NCBI RefSeq assembly: GCF_042432905.1
Contig: NZ_JBHLWI010000030.1
Coordinates: 24,948 to 88,947 of the forward strand
Source of the DNA: Fontibacter flavus
GTDB lineage: Bacteria; Bacteroidota; Bacteroidia; Cytophagales; Cyclobacteriaceae
Length of the DNA: 64,000 bases
Direction: 5' to 3'
Every line of letters begins with the position of its first letter. The first letter of the stretch is position 1. The notes below the pieces were generated by a model. It was given only the letters and a program-made list of their open reading frames with translations, searched no databases and was not told where the DNA came from. Shown one piece after another: positions 18,779 to 27,148 of the stretch. The position numbers and the translations under genes were made by a program.

Positions 18779-19339
18779 TTACTTTATGCCCTTTTCAGGA
18801 TATTTTGCTGTCACGGTCCTACCAAAAGCCATCATTTCTTCTATTTGGTCATTCATATTTCCATTTGGGTAAATGAGAGGACCAATACCCGCTTCTTTTT
18901 TCTTATAATCCAAATATCCAATGACAACTGGAACATTGGCACCTAATGCAATATGATAGAAACCAGTTTTCCATTTTGGCGCATGACTTCTGGTTCCTTC
19001 GGGTGTTACCATAATTACCAATTCATCTGCCTCTTTCAACATATTGGTCATGGCTTCTGTATAGGTCTGTTTTCTTCCTCCGGGGATTCTCTTTCTGTCG
19101 ATGGCAATTCCTCCTAATCCTTTTATTAACCATCCCAAGGGACCCACCATCACTTCCTTCTTGATGGTGAATTTAACAGGTATGTCCATAAGGTAAAAAG
19201 CAGCTCTTGCATAAAGCAAATCCCAATTACTGGTATGGGGAATAGCTATCAAAACAGCTTTTTTAAGACCTTTTGGCCAACCAATGTTAAGAGACCAACC
19301 CGTGATCCAAAATACCAACCTTGACAAAAACTTCATCAT
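18779..19339 (-). CDS. 1-acyl-glycerol-3-phosphate acyltransferase-like protein (PlsC family)
   Basis: The 186-residue protein has the acyltransferase catalytic motif H-x4-D in AIPHTSNWDLL (near residue 33), GGIAIDR as the second block, and VTPEGTRSHAPKWKTG as the glycerolipid-binding block. It is shorter than PlsC itself and belongs to the small acyltransferases of this superfamily. Its ATG overlaps the stop of the patatin gene (ATGA), which suggests translational coupling. A phospholipase and an acyltransferase together point to lipid remodelling. Confidence 0.85.
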   Translation of the reverse strand: MMKFLSRLVFWITGWSLNIGWPKGLKKAVLIAIPHTSNWDLLYARAAFYLMDIPVKFTIKKEVMVGPLGWLIKGLGGIAIDRKRIPGGRKQTYTEAMTNMLKEADELVIMVTPEGTRSHAPKWKTGFYHIALGANVPVVIGYLDYKKKEAGIGPLIYPNGNMNDQIEEMMAFGRTVTAKYPEKGIK

Positions 19340-20139
19340 TGCTTTTTCTTCTTTTGTTTTCTTACTGCAAGGTCCATAATCCCTTGGTTATTGTCAATAA
19401 AAGAAAGTGCAGCTTCATACCCAAAGTCAAAAATATCTTTCGCTTTCTTAATATCAAAAACACCATAACGGGCTAGTCCTTGAGGTTCAATAAAATAGTC
19501 ACATTTATCCTTCCTACTATAAACATTATAATTCATAGACATGATAACAGTCCTTTCAATCAGACTCTTAATGTTTTTGATATTATGCTCTACTGGCAAA
19601 TGATTACAGTTTACTCCAATGATTACATCACAGATACCATCTAATGGTTCGACCGGTAGATTATTTAAAACACCTCCATCTATGTAATATTGATTAGCAA
19701 TTGAGATAGGATCAAACATTCCTGGTATACAAGATGAGGCCATTAAAGGTTTGATCATTTCCCCTTCAGAAAAATATACAACTTTTGCTCTTTTAATATC
19801 AGTTGCTGCTATAGTAAGTGGTATTTGCAAGCTTTCAAAAGAGTTTTCAGGCAGATATTTTAAAAACAAGGCTTCTACAGTATCCATTTTCAGTAGCCCT
19901 GTCCAACTGATTGCCGGTCTTAAAAATTTGAAATAATTGGTTTTAATGATGATATCCAATATTTCATCAGGATTATGACCTCCAGCATACAAAGCACCAG
20001 CTATGGCTCCAGCACTACTGCCACTTATTCTATTAGGGAAAATACCATGCTGATTAAGAGCCTTAAGTACACCCAAATGGGAAATACCTCTTACTCCACC
20101 ACCTGATAATGCAATTCCTATTTTTCTGTCAGAGTTCAT
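19336..20139 (-). CDS. Patatin-like phospholipase (RssA type)
   Basis: The 267-residue cytoplasmic protein has the glycine-rich oxyanion loop ALSGGGVRGISHLG (near residue 10), the nucleophile serine in SGSSAGAIAGAL (near 40), and the catalytic aspartate in YIDGGVLNNLPVEPL (near 150). These form the Ser-Asp dyad of patatin lipases. It overlaps the upstream MBL gene by 11 bp and the downstream acyltransferase by 4 bp, so the three are probably one operon. Confidence 0.9.
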   Translation of the reverse strand: MNSDRKIGIALSGGGVRGISHLGVLKALNQHGIFPNRISGSSAGAIAGALYAGGHNPDEILDIIIKTNYFKFLRPAISWTGLLKMDTVEALFLKYLPENSFESLQIPLTIAATDIKRAKVVYFSEGEMIKPLMASSCIPGMFDPISIANQYYIDGGVLNNLPVEPLDGICDVIIGVNCNHLPVEHNIKNIKSLIERTVIMSMNYNVYSRKDKCDYFIEPQGLARYGVFDIKKAKDIFDFGYEAALSFIDNNQGIMDLAVRKQKKKKQ

Positions 20140-20974
20140 GTAAAGAAAACTTTTGATCTAACCGAACACCTTTATCGGTCATTTTAACAGTGCAGCACTC
20201 ATTTTCCGGATCATGTTCAAGAAATAGCACATATTTGTTCAATGCAGCTTCCTCTAAAAAACTCTTTTTTTCCTCCAAAGTAATTAAAGGCCTGGTGTCA
20301 TATCCCATAACATAAGGCAATGGGATGTGTCCAACTGAAGGCAACAAATCTGCTGCAAAAACAATGGTATGCCCTTTATATTGGATTTTTGGTAACATCT
20401 GTTTGTCAGTATGGCCATCAACTGTAATGAAATCAAATCCTGGATATAGTGATTTTTTTTCTAAATCCAGAAAACCCAACTGTCCACTTTCTTCCATGGG
20501 CAAGATATTTTCTTTTAAAAACGATGCCTTTTCCCTGACATTAGGATGGATAGCCCATTCCCAATGATCCTTATTGGTCCAATAGTTGGCATTTTTAAAA
20601 GTCATTTCTAACCTATGGATATCAGCATTGACATACCTTACTCCGCCACCACAGTGATCGAAGTGAAGGTGAGTCAAAAAATTGTCGGTTATATCATCGA
20701 AGTGAAAGTCTTTTTCATGTAATGATTTTTCCAAGGATGCATTACCATGCAAATAATAATGGGAAAAAAACTTTGCATCTTGCTTATCTCCTATACCATT
20801 ATCGATCAACACCAATTTATTACCATCTTCAACCAAAAGACAACGCATTGCCCAGGTACAAAGATTATTTTCATCGGCAGGATTTGTTTTAGACCACAAT
20901 ACTTTCGGAACAACTCCAAACATGGCTCCTCCATCCAATTTGAAAAAACCTGTATTGATGACGTGTAAATTCAT
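20129..20974 (-). CDS. MBL-fold metallohydrolase
   Basis: The 281-residue protein shows the zinc-binding motif THLHFDHCGG (near residue 103) and later histidines and aspartate in DGHTDKQM and AADLLPSVGH. The overall arrangement resembles the lactonase/AttM-like branch of metallo-beta-lactamase-fold hydrolases. The substrate is unknown. It is the first gene of the MBL-patatin-acyltransferase operon and follows the accA terminator. Confidence 0.85.
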   Translation of the reverse strand: MNLHVINTGFFKLDGGAMFGVVPKVLWSKTNPADENNLCTWAMRCLLVEDGNKLVLIDNGIGDKQDAKFFSHYYLHGNASLEKSLHEKDFHFDDITDNFLTHLHFDHCGGGVRYVNADIHRLEMTFKNANYWTNKDHWEWAIHPNVREKASFLKENILPMEESGQLGFLDLEKKSLYPGFDFITVDGHTDKQMLPKIQYKGHTIVFAADLLPSVGHIPLPYVMGYDTRPLITLEEKKSFLEEAALNKYVLFLEHDPENECCTVKMTDKGVRLDQKFSLHEL

Positions 20975-20993
20975 GAGCGGCTATTCAGGAAAT

Positions 20994-21041
20994 AAAAAAC
21001 CATCCTTTCTTAATTCTATTAACTAAAATAAGAAAGGATGG
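20994..21041 (-). terminator. Terminator of accA
   Basis: On the minus strand the 13-bp arms CCATCCTTTCTTA and TAAGAAAGGATGG enclose a 16-nt loop and are followed by six Ts. It lies just after the accA stop. Confidence 0.8.
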
Positions 21042-21052
21042 ATTGACTATTA

Positions 21053-22000
21053 CTATTCTACAAAAACGCCCATAGAGCAGAATTTGTCAATTCTCTGTTC
21101 AATTCGTTTTTCAGGTTTAATCTTATCAAGTTCTTTCAAAGCTTCCAAAATGGTTGCTTTCAAAGTTTTAGCCATGGTTTTCATGTCTTTATGAGCGCCA
21201 CCCAAAGGCTCTTTAATGATTCCATCCACCAAACCATTTTTTTGCATGTCAATGGCAGTCAATTTAAGAGCTTCTGCTGCTTGTTCTTTATAATCCCAAC
21301 TTCTCCATAAAATGGAAGAACAGGATTCAGGGGAAATCACCGAATACCAAGTATTCTCAAGCATAAACACTTTATCTCCAATAGCAATACCCAAAGCACC
21401 ACCTGATGCACCTTCTCCAATGATGATGCAAATGACTGGTACCTTAAGCATGAACATCTCTCTTAAATTTTTGGCAATAGCTTCCCCCTGTCCTCTTTCT
21501 TCAGCTTCTAGTCCGGGAAATGCACCTGGAGTATCAATTAAAGTAACGATTGGCTTACCGAATTTTTCGGCCATTTTCATCAACCTGAGGGCCTTTCTAT
21601 ATCCTTCAGGGTTGGCCATACCAAAATTTCTTTCCTGCCTTTGCTTTGTATTTCTACCTTTTTGTTGGCCTATGAACATTACTGTCCTACCATCTATATC
21701 ACCTAGACCACCAATCATGGCTTTATCGTCTTTTACGGTACGGTCACCATGTAACTCTATAAAGTCATTCGTCATTTCATAGATATAATCCAATGAATAT
21801 GGTCTATCTGCATGCCTGGATAGCTGAACTCTCTGCCATCTGGTCAAGTTTTGGAAAGTCTCTTTTTTCAAAATCTGAATTTTTTCTTCCAATGACTGAA
21901 TATCGGCAGTTAAATCTATATTTCTACCTTTAGCTAAATCTTTCATTTCCTGAAGCTTTAGCTCTAAATCAGCAATCGGTTTTTCGAATTCTAATAGCAT
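21053..22000 (-). CDS. accA: Acetyl-CoA carboxylase carboxyltransferase subunit alpha
   Basis: AccA with AccD transfers the carboxyl group from biotin to acetyl-CoA to make malonyl-CoA for fatty acid synthesis. The 315 residues match the family length. Characteristic segments are FEKPIADLELKLQEM at the start, RWQRVQLSRHADRPYSLDYI (near 75), LIDTPGAFPGLEAEERGQGE (near 160), IIGEGASGGALGI and SVISPESCSSILWRS. A -7-like box (TATCTTTG on the minus strand, 22022-22029) lies about 22 bp upstream. The neighbouring lipid genes downstream are behind a terminator. Confidence 0.97.
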   Translation of the reverse strand: MLLEFEKPIADLELKLQEMKDLAKGRNIDLTADIQSLEEKIQILKKETFQNLTRWQRVQLSRHADRPYSLDYIYEMTNDFIELHGDRTVKDDKAMIGGLGDIDGRTVMFIGQQKGRNTKQRQERNFGMANPEGYRKALRLMKMAEKFGKPIVTLIDTPGAFPGLEAEERGQGEAIAKNLREMFMLKVPVICIIIGEGASGGALGIAIGDKVFMLENTWYSVISPESCSSILWRSWDYKEQAAEALKLTAIDMQKNGLVDGIIKEPLGGAHKDMKTMAKTLKATILEALKELDKIKPEKRIEQRIDKFCSMGVFVE

Positions 22001-22151
22001 ACTTGAGTATTTTGACTATGGCAAAGATAAAAAATAATTGATAAGAATAACGTTTTATTGCTGGTATATGGATTTTTGAAGGGAGGAAAAAGAATTTAAA
22101 AACATTATAAAGTACTACTATTTTTACTCCCAAAATTCAAAGTTCTTTCGG

Positions 22152-22331
22152 CTAACATCTTTTTATTTCACATAAAATCCCCTGGCGTACAAGTTTCCAA
22201 GGACGCTTTCTCGATGTAAATCCTTTATGCGGAAGGTTGTGCTTTTCCAGTCTCCTCTTTGGATCTGAGGATATACCAATATAAAAAGTCCCATCAATTT
22301 CTGACTCTATGATGTAAACAAAATATGACAT
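22152..22331 (-). pseudogene. Truncated GIY-YIG nuclease gene beside tRNA-Asp
   Basis: This 59-codon frame runs from ATG to TAG and begins MSYFVYIIESEIDGTFYIG, the N-terminal half of small GIY-YIG nucleases, followed by SRKRPWKLV. Complete relatives of about 80-95 residues continue with a conserved glutamate helix (KREK type), which is missing here; the chain ends RQGILCEIKRC. The gene therefore lacks part of the catalytic domain and is probably decayed. It lies directly behind a tRNA-Asp gene and its terminator, on the same strand, the same arrangement as the intact GIY-YIG gene at 35324. Confidence 0.7.
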
Positions 22332-22338
22332 AAAACAA

Positions 22339-22365
22339 AAAACCTCAGTTTTTGACTGAGGTTTT
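22339..22365 (-). terminator. Terminator of tRNA-Asp
   Basis: The arms AAAACCTCAGT and ACTGAGGTTTT form an 11-bp hairpin directly behind the tRNA 3' end and 7 bp before the GIY-YIG start codon. Confidence 0.8.
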
Positions 22366-22366
22366 G

Positions 22367-22440
22367 CGGAATGGACGGGACTCGAACCCGCGACCTCCTG
22401 CGTGACAGGCAGGCATTCTAACCAGCTGAACTACCACTCC
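22367..22440 (-). tRNA. tRNA-Asp (GTC), copy 1
   Basis: On the minus strand the 74-nt gene has acceptor arms GGAGTGG and CCATTCC, anticodon stem CCTGC/GCAGG around loop CTGTCAC (anticodon GTC), T-loop TTCGAGT and discriminator G, as expected for Asp. It is identical to copy 2 at 22651. CCA is not encoded. Confidence 0.95.
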
Positions 22441-22522
22441 TAATATTTTATCTTTCAACTCGACTATCGCGACCTTCCCGAGTAATCGGGACAAGCATTC
22501 TAACCAGCTGAACTACCACTCC
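22441..22522 (-). repeat. 82-bp unit containing a decayed tRNA-Asp
   Basis: The unit ends with 28 bp identical to the 5' part of tRNA-Asp (acceptor arm and D arm). Where the anticodon arm should be there is a TCCCGA-TTAC-TCGGGA hairpin, and the T arm is eroded (GTCGAGTT remains). The unit follows tRNA-Asp copy 1 and is identical to the first unit after copy 2. It cannot make a tRNA. Confidence 0.8.
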
Positions 22523-22650
22523 TAATTTTTTAAATTCAACTTGCCTACAGCAATCATCCAATAATCGACATAGTCAATCTGAGCGACTAAAATAAAAATC
22601 CTTTAACAGGACAATTAAATAATTTAAGCTATCACATTTGATAACAAATG

Positions 22651-22724
22651 CGGAATGGACGGGACTCGAACCCGCGACCTCCTGCGTGACAGGCAGGCAT
22701 TCTAACCAGCTGAACTACCACTCC
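22651..22724 (-). tRNA. tRNA-Asp (GTC), copy 2
   Basis: The 74-nt gene is identical to the copy at 22367-22440, with all arms intact and anticodon GTC. About 126 bp of unrelated AT-rich sequence separate it from the repeat unit of the other copy, so the duplication involved the tRNA plus its upstream 82-bp unit. Confidence 0.95.
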
Positions 22725-22888
22725 TAATATTTTATCTTTCAACTCGACTATCGCGACCTTCCCGAGTAATCGGGACAAGCATTCTAACCAGCTGAACTAC
22801 CACTCCTAATTTTTTATCTTTCAACTCGACTATCGCGACCTTCCCGAGTAATCGGGACAGGCATTCTAACCAGCTGAACTACCACTCC
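22725..22888 (-). repeat. Two tandem 82-bp decayed tRNA-Asp units
   Basis: Units 22725-22806 and 22807-22888 lie head to tail. The first is identical to the unit at 22441; the second differs at only about two positions. Each carries the tRNA-Asp 5' half joined to the TCCCGA...TCGGGA hairpin in place of the anticodon arm. Together with tRNA-Asp copy 2 they look like a slipped tandem array. Confidence 0.8.
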
Positions 22889-22982
22889 TGATTTCTCCCT
22901 TCAATTAATTACAGAACAAAGTAATTTTCATAAAGGAAACTAGAATTATGGGAGTAAATCAAAATGAAGTTAAATAAAACAG

Positions 22983-23055
<73 letters not shown>

Positions 23056-23097
23056 TTTTTTTATGTTTGTTTCAATCCTTTGACTGAAATCGTGGTG

Positions 23098-23128
23098 CAA
23101 ATATATAGGGATAGATTATACGTGCAAA
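23098..23128 (-). promoter_or_regulatory. Promoter for the tRNA-Thr/tRNA-Asp group
   Basis: On the minus strand a TTTG (23125-23128) and a perfect TATATTTG (23098-23105) are separated by 19 nt, matching the Bacteroidota -33/-7 promoter. It sits about 43 nt before tRNA-Thr and just behind the terminator of the DUF349 gene. Confidence 0.65.
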
Positions 23129-23144
23129 AGGTTTTCAAAAAAAA

Positions 23145-23171
23145 ATAAGGGAATATTTACTATCCCCTTAT
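23145..23171 (-). terminator. Terminator of the DUF349 gene
   Basis: On the minus strand ATAAGGG and CCCTTAT enclose a 13-nt loop and are followed by a run of eight or more Ts. Confidence 0.65.
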
Positions 23172-23182
23172 TTATGAGCACA

Positions 23183-25030
23183 TTAAAATTCACGGAGAAT
23201 TGAAAGTTTTTTCTTGAGCTTTTCAATTTCCCTCTCCGCCTTTTGAATTTTCTCATCAAATTGGTCTTTTAGCTTATCTGCTGTCTTTGATGCTGCAAAG
23301 AACTCGAGATTATTTTTCCACAAGGTTATGTTGTTTTCAAGGTCTGAAATCTGCTTGCGAATGCCATGCTCCTTTTTGTTTAAAACCCTATTGCTATTTG
23401 GGTCTGCTTGAATTTTATTAAGATTTAACCTGAACAAAAATTCATCCTTATCTCCCCCTTCTATTCCAAGGTTTTTAACATATAAATCAACTGCCTCATT
23501 AAACTTTGAAAGAATATCTTTCATGTTTTTCCTTGGAACAAAACCTATAGAATTGAACTCTACAATATATTTTTCAAGGTTTTCTTCAGAAAGCTCCTTG
23601 CTTGAAGCTTCTTCAGTAATTTTCTTACAAATCCCTTCTTTGGCCTGTAGATTTTCTTCAAACTCCTTATTTACCTGCTTATTGGCATTTCTTCTGTTTT
23701 CAAAGAATGTATCACAAGCTGATTTAAATTTATTATAAAGCTCATCCCTAACCTTTTCAGGAGTTGGACCTATTTTTTTCCATTCTTGCTGCAGACTGAT
23801 CATCTTATTGGCAGTATTTTGCCAATCTGTGTTTACCATCAGCTCTTCTGCCTTTTTTATCAGTTCCTCTGCTTTATTTTTATTCGTTAATCGGATTTCA
23901 TCAAGTTCTTTAAAGAAAAGGTTCTTATTATGGAAGAAATGCTTGAATAATCCCCAAAACTTTTTGTTTATTTCTTTACCAGATTCTCGAGGAACAGGAC
24001 CTGAGGACTCCCATTCTTTTTGAATAGCTAAAACTTCTTTTGTTTTATTGTTCCAATCTTTAATTTTCGAAGCAGAAAAGTCTTTAAAACCCTCAAGCTT
24101 CTCAATTAAGTTTTCTTTTTTTACCAAATTGACTTTTAAAACTTCTTTTTGGCCTTCATAAAATTCTTTTCTTTTATCATAGACAGCATCAGAAGCTGCC
24201 TTAAATCTTTGCCATAGACTTTCTTGTTCATCCCTGGGAACAGGTCCTATATGCTTGAATTCCTCATGAAGATCATTCAAGGCCTTGATAGCTTCTTTCA
24301 GGTCTTCAATATCAACCAAAGCTTCTGCCTTTTCACATATTTCTGTTTTTTGCTCAAGGTTTTTCTTCCGGTCAAGTTCTTTTAATTCAAAGTAAATACT
24401 CCTATTGTCATAAAACCTATCCATTAAAGCATTGTAAGATGCCCAAAGGTTTCTGTTTTGGGCATTTGGTACAGGCCCTATGCTTTTCCACTCTTCCTGA
24501 ATCTGTTTAATGGTATTGATACTATGAGTAGTTTCTTCTCCATCAACCAACTCCCTTAATCTGTCCAATATCTGATTTTTGGCATACAGGTTTTTTTCTT
24601 TTTGCCTTTCTTGTTCTCTCAAAAAATGAGCTTTTTTCTCCCTGTAATCATTGTAGGTAGCAAAAAATATTTTGTCCTCATCTGTAGTCCTATATTGAAA
24701 GTCATCGGCATTCCCTCCAGTATTCACAAAATCCTGGAGGGCTTCATCCTTTTCCTTGTTGAAGATTTCATCAAAATGAGATTTGATATCAGCCACAGAG
24801 GATTCAATTTTACTAAGATTGCCTTGGTTTATAAATTCTTTAAGTGCATGAATCAATTCAGGTTTAGTGAAATTTGAATAATCCACTTCCTCCTGTTCTT
24901 CTTCTTGGGGCGTATCCTCCTCTTCGCTAACCTGTTTATTTTTTTCTTGTTCGATTTTACCTTCAACCTGATTTTCTTGCTGGCCTTGGGTCACCTTGTC
25001 CTCTTCAGACATTTCCTTATCCTTATCCAT
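23183..25030 (-). CDS. DUF349 repeat protein
   Basis: The 615-residue protein starts with a very acidic, glutamine-rich tail (about residues 1-50) and then carries at least five DUF349 units of about 70-75 residues. Each unit has the pattern WKSIGPVP ... LW..YN..MD.FYDNR, seen as IGPVP, IGPVPRD, SSGPVPRE, IGPTPEK and IGFVPRK. The C-terminal 60 residues form a coiled coil rich in lysine and glutamate. No enzymatic motif is present. DUF349 proteins are widespread in Bacteroidota; the function is not established here. A -7-like TACTTTTG (25061-25068, minus strand) lies 30 bp upstream. Confidence 0.85.
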   Translation of the reverse strand: MDKDKEMSEEDKVTQGQQENQVEGKIEQEKNKQVSEEEDTPQEEEQEEVDYSNFTKPELIHALKEFINQGNLSKIESSVADIKSHFDEIFNKEKDEALQDFVNTGGNADDFQYRTTDEDKIFFATYNDYREKKAHFLREQERQKEKNLYAKNQILDRLRELVDGEETTHSINTIKQIQEEWKSIGPVPNAQNRNLWASYNALMDRFYDNRSIYFELKELDRKKNLEQKTEICEKAEALVDIEDLKEAIKALNDLHEEFKHIGPVPRDEQESLWQRFKAASDAVYDKRKEFYEGQKEVLKVNLVKKENLIEKLEGFKDFSASKIKDWNNKTKEVLAIQKEWESSGPVPRESGKEINKKFWGLFKHFFHNKNLFFKELDEIRLTNKNKAEELIKKAEELMVNTDWQNTANKMISLQQEWKKIGPTPEKVRDELYNKFKSACDTFFENRRNANKQVNKEFEENLQAKEGICKKITEEASSKELSEENLEKYIVEFNSIGFVPRKNMKDILSKFNEAVDLYVKNLGIEGGDKDEFLFRLNLNKIQADPNSNRVLNKKEHGIRKQISDLENNITLWKNNLEFFAASKTADKLKDQFDEKIQKAEREIEKLKKKLSILREF

Positions 25031-25078
25031 AATTGTTTAATACTTTAAAAGCTATTCAAACAAAAGTAATAAATAGAT

Positions 25079-25648
25079 TTAATTTAATCTTGGGTCAATT
25101 GGATAATTTGCCAATTGCTGATATTCTCCACCCATATTTTTCAGAATATTCCTCCATAATTCTTCAGGAGAAGATGAAAAAATACTTTCGCTATCCATAT
25201 TTTTACAAACTATCCACGTGTTTTCTTCAAGTTCTTGATCAAGTTGCCCTACAGACCAGCCAGAATAACCGATAAAAAATCGTATTTTGTTATGGTCCAA
25301 TTTGCTTTGCTTCATTAAATTGAGCAACAGATCAAATTCACCGCCCCACCAAATCTCCTCACCTAAAGAAATACTTGAGTCAAACAATCTTTCCCCTTGA
25401 TAGATAAAATGAAGGGTGTTTTGTTCTACCGGACCTCCTACATAAACATCATTATCAAGCGTTTCTATATCGTCTATAAGCTCATTGAGCTTTAAGATCG
25501 ATAACTTATTCAGAACAAGACCAAAAGATCCATTCTCATTATTTTCACAAACCAAAATCACAGACCTTACAAAGTTTTCATCCTGCAAAAATGGCTCTGA
25601 TATCAAAAGATATCCGGGCTGGGGAGATATATTCATACTATTGCTCAT
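25079..25648 (-). CDS. YqgE/AlgH family protein (UPF0301)
   Basis: The 189-residue protein matches the YqgE/AlgH family: PGYLLISEPFLQDENFVRSV near the start, GSFGLVLNKLS near 40, YVGGPVEQNTLHFIY near 68, and FIGYSGWSVGQLDQELEENT near 125. The structure is known for the family but the biochemical role is not clear; AlgH was linked to alginate control in Pseudomonas. It is upstream of the DUF349 gene on the same strand. Confidence 0.9.
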   Translation of the reverse strand: MSNSMNISPQPGYLLISEPFLQDENFVRSVILVCENNENGSFGLVLNKLSILKLNELIDDIETLDNDVYVGGPVEQNTLHFIYQGERLFDSSISLGEEIWWGGEFDLLLNLMKQSKLDHNKIRFFIGYSGWSVGQLDQELEENTWIVCKNMDSESIFSSSPEELWRNILKNMGGEYQQLANYPIDPRLN

Positions 25649-25736
25649 AAATAAGAATTTCTTATGGCTTTAATTTATATCTAAATTTTTTAAATACAAT
25701 AAGTGTGATAATTTTATAATAAAAAGATCAATAAAC

Positions 25737-26372
25737 ATGAAAATATCTGATATCAGAATAGACTATTCTCTAAAATCTTTGGATGTTACAGATGTCCAGG
25801 ATTGCCCAATTGAACAGTTTAAAAAATGGTTTGGAGAAGCTCTAGAAGCTAAGGTTATAGAAGTCAATGCCATGAATTTATCTACTGTTCAAAGTGATGG
25901 AAGACCGAATGCAAGAATTGTCCTATTAAAAGGTGTAGATTCAGGATTTGTTTTTTTTACCAATTATCAAAGTAAAAAAGGTCTGGAATTGGAAGTAAAC
26001 CCGAATGTTGCAGCCACTTTTTATTGGGCAGAACTGGAAAGGCAAGTCAGGATTATTGGAAGTGTAGAGAAGGTAACTGCTGAGGAATCTGATGAATATT
26101 ACTTTTCCAGACCTTATAGCAGTCAAGTTGGTGCTTGGGTTTCACCTCAAAGCCATGAAATAGAAAACCGCGACTATCTAGCCAAAAAAGAAAGCGAATA
26201 TCAACAAAAATTTACACCTGAAACTATTACAAGACCAGAACATTGGGGAGGTTACAGAATCAATGTTTCTGAAATTGAATTTTGGCAAGGAAGACCTAGC
26301 CGATTACATGACAGGATATTATACCAAAAAGACAAGCTTGGCAATTGGAAAATCAGCAGGCTCGCCCCATAA
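25737..26372 (+). CDS. pdxH: Pyridoxamine 5'-phosphate oxidase
   Basis: PdxH uses FMN and oxygen to turn pyridoxine or pyridoxamine 5'-phosphate into pyridoxal 5'-phosphate. The 211-residue length is typical. Visible are DGRPNARIVLLKG (FMN and phosphate binding), FFTNYQSKKGLELE, ATFYWAELERQVRI, the SRPYSSQVGAWVSPQS block, and the C-terminal EFWQGRPSRLHDR and W-ISRLAP signature. A symmetrical terminator follows 0-1 bp after the stop. Confidence 0.97.
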   Translation: MKISDIRIDYSLKSLDVTDVQDCPIEQFKKWFGEALEAKVIEVNAMNLSTVQSDGRPNARIVLLKGVDSGFVFFTNYQSKKGLELEVNPNVAATFYWAELERQVRIIGSVEKVTAEESDEYYFSRPYSSQVGAWVSPQSHEIENRDYLAKKESEYQQKFTPETITRPEHWGGYRINVSEIEFWQGRPSRLHDRILYQKDKLGNWKISRLAP

Positions 26373-26398
26373 AAAAACCCACCTAAGTGGGTTTTTTT
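26371..26398. terminator. Bidirectional terminator
   Basis: A perfect hairpin with arms AAAAAAACCCAC and GTGGGTTTTTTT and a CTAA loop lies between the convergent pdxH and bshB1 genes. Confidence 0.9.
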
Positions 26399-26415
26399 AT
26401 GCTTCAAAGATCTTA

Positions 26416-27132
26416 CTATTTTAGATCAAAGAGATTATCAACACCAATCATTCTTTCTACAGTGAATCCTTCACCATATTTCACCATTATGCTATGCCCG
26501 TATTCTTTGGCTCTGGCTTCAATAAAATCCAAAAATCCTTCTGAAGAAATAAAACTTTCAGGCTCTTGGCTGTTAGGATCATAAAACTGAGATCTAAAAG
26601 CCTTTATACTTTCAATTTTTTTATCCCAATAATCTGTAATATCCACAACAAAATCAGGCTGAATATAATTATTCTGAATATAGTGATAGACATATTTTGG
26701 TCTCCAGGCTTCTTGCTCCTCCCCATCTAAAAAAGTTTTAATTTTCCTAAGCCCACTCATAAAGCATGCATGAGAGGCCAATAGAGCACCTTTACCATGA
26801 TCTGGATGACGGTCACTTACGGCGTTAGCCAGAACAATCTCAGGTTTATATTTTCTGATTATTTTAATAATTTCTACCTGATGCTTTTCATCATCCAAAA
26901 AATAAATATCCTTAAAACCCGCATTTTCCCTTGCTGATAAACCTAATATTTCAGCTGCCTTAGCGGATTCCTTTAACCTGAGTTCTGGAGTACCTCTAGT
27001 ACCCATCTCCCCCTTTGTTAGGTCTAATATACCTACCCTAAACCCTTTTGCTATATGAGAGGCAATAGTACCTGAACAAGCTAGTTCTGCATCATCAGGA
27101 TGTGCTGCAATTACCAATATATCAAGTTTCAT
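26416..27132 (-). CDS. bshB1: Bacillithiol biosynthesis deacetylase BshB1
   Basis: BshB1 removes the acetyl group from GlcNAc-malate, the second step of bacillithiol synthesis. The 238-residue protein has the zinc-site motif AAHPDDAELACSGT at the N-terminus, the ASARENAGF-type segment, SDRHPDHGKGA near 110, and VVDITDYWDKKIESIKAFRS near 168. Bacillithiol is the usual low-molecular-weight thiol of Bacteroidota. The other bacillithiol genes are not in this window. Confidence 0.93.
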   Translation of the reverse strand: MKLDILVIAAHPDDAELACSGTIASHIAKGFRVGILDLTKGEMGTRGTPELRLKESAKAAEILGLSARENAGFKDIYFLDDEKHQVEIIKIIRKYKPEIVLANAVSDRHPDHGKGALLASHACFMSGLRKIKTFLDGEEQEAWRPKYVYHYIQNNYIQPDFVVDITDYWDKKIESIKAFRSQFYDPNSQEPESFISSEGFLDFIEARAKEYGHSIMVKYGEGFTVERMIGVDNLFDLK

Positions 27133-27148
27133 ATGATCTTTTTTTTAA

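Noticed and set aside
22441..22888. Regular repeats that might be taken for a CRISPR array
   Set aside because: Units are joined directly (82 bp, no unique spacers) and contain tRNA-Asp halves; no cas genes are near.
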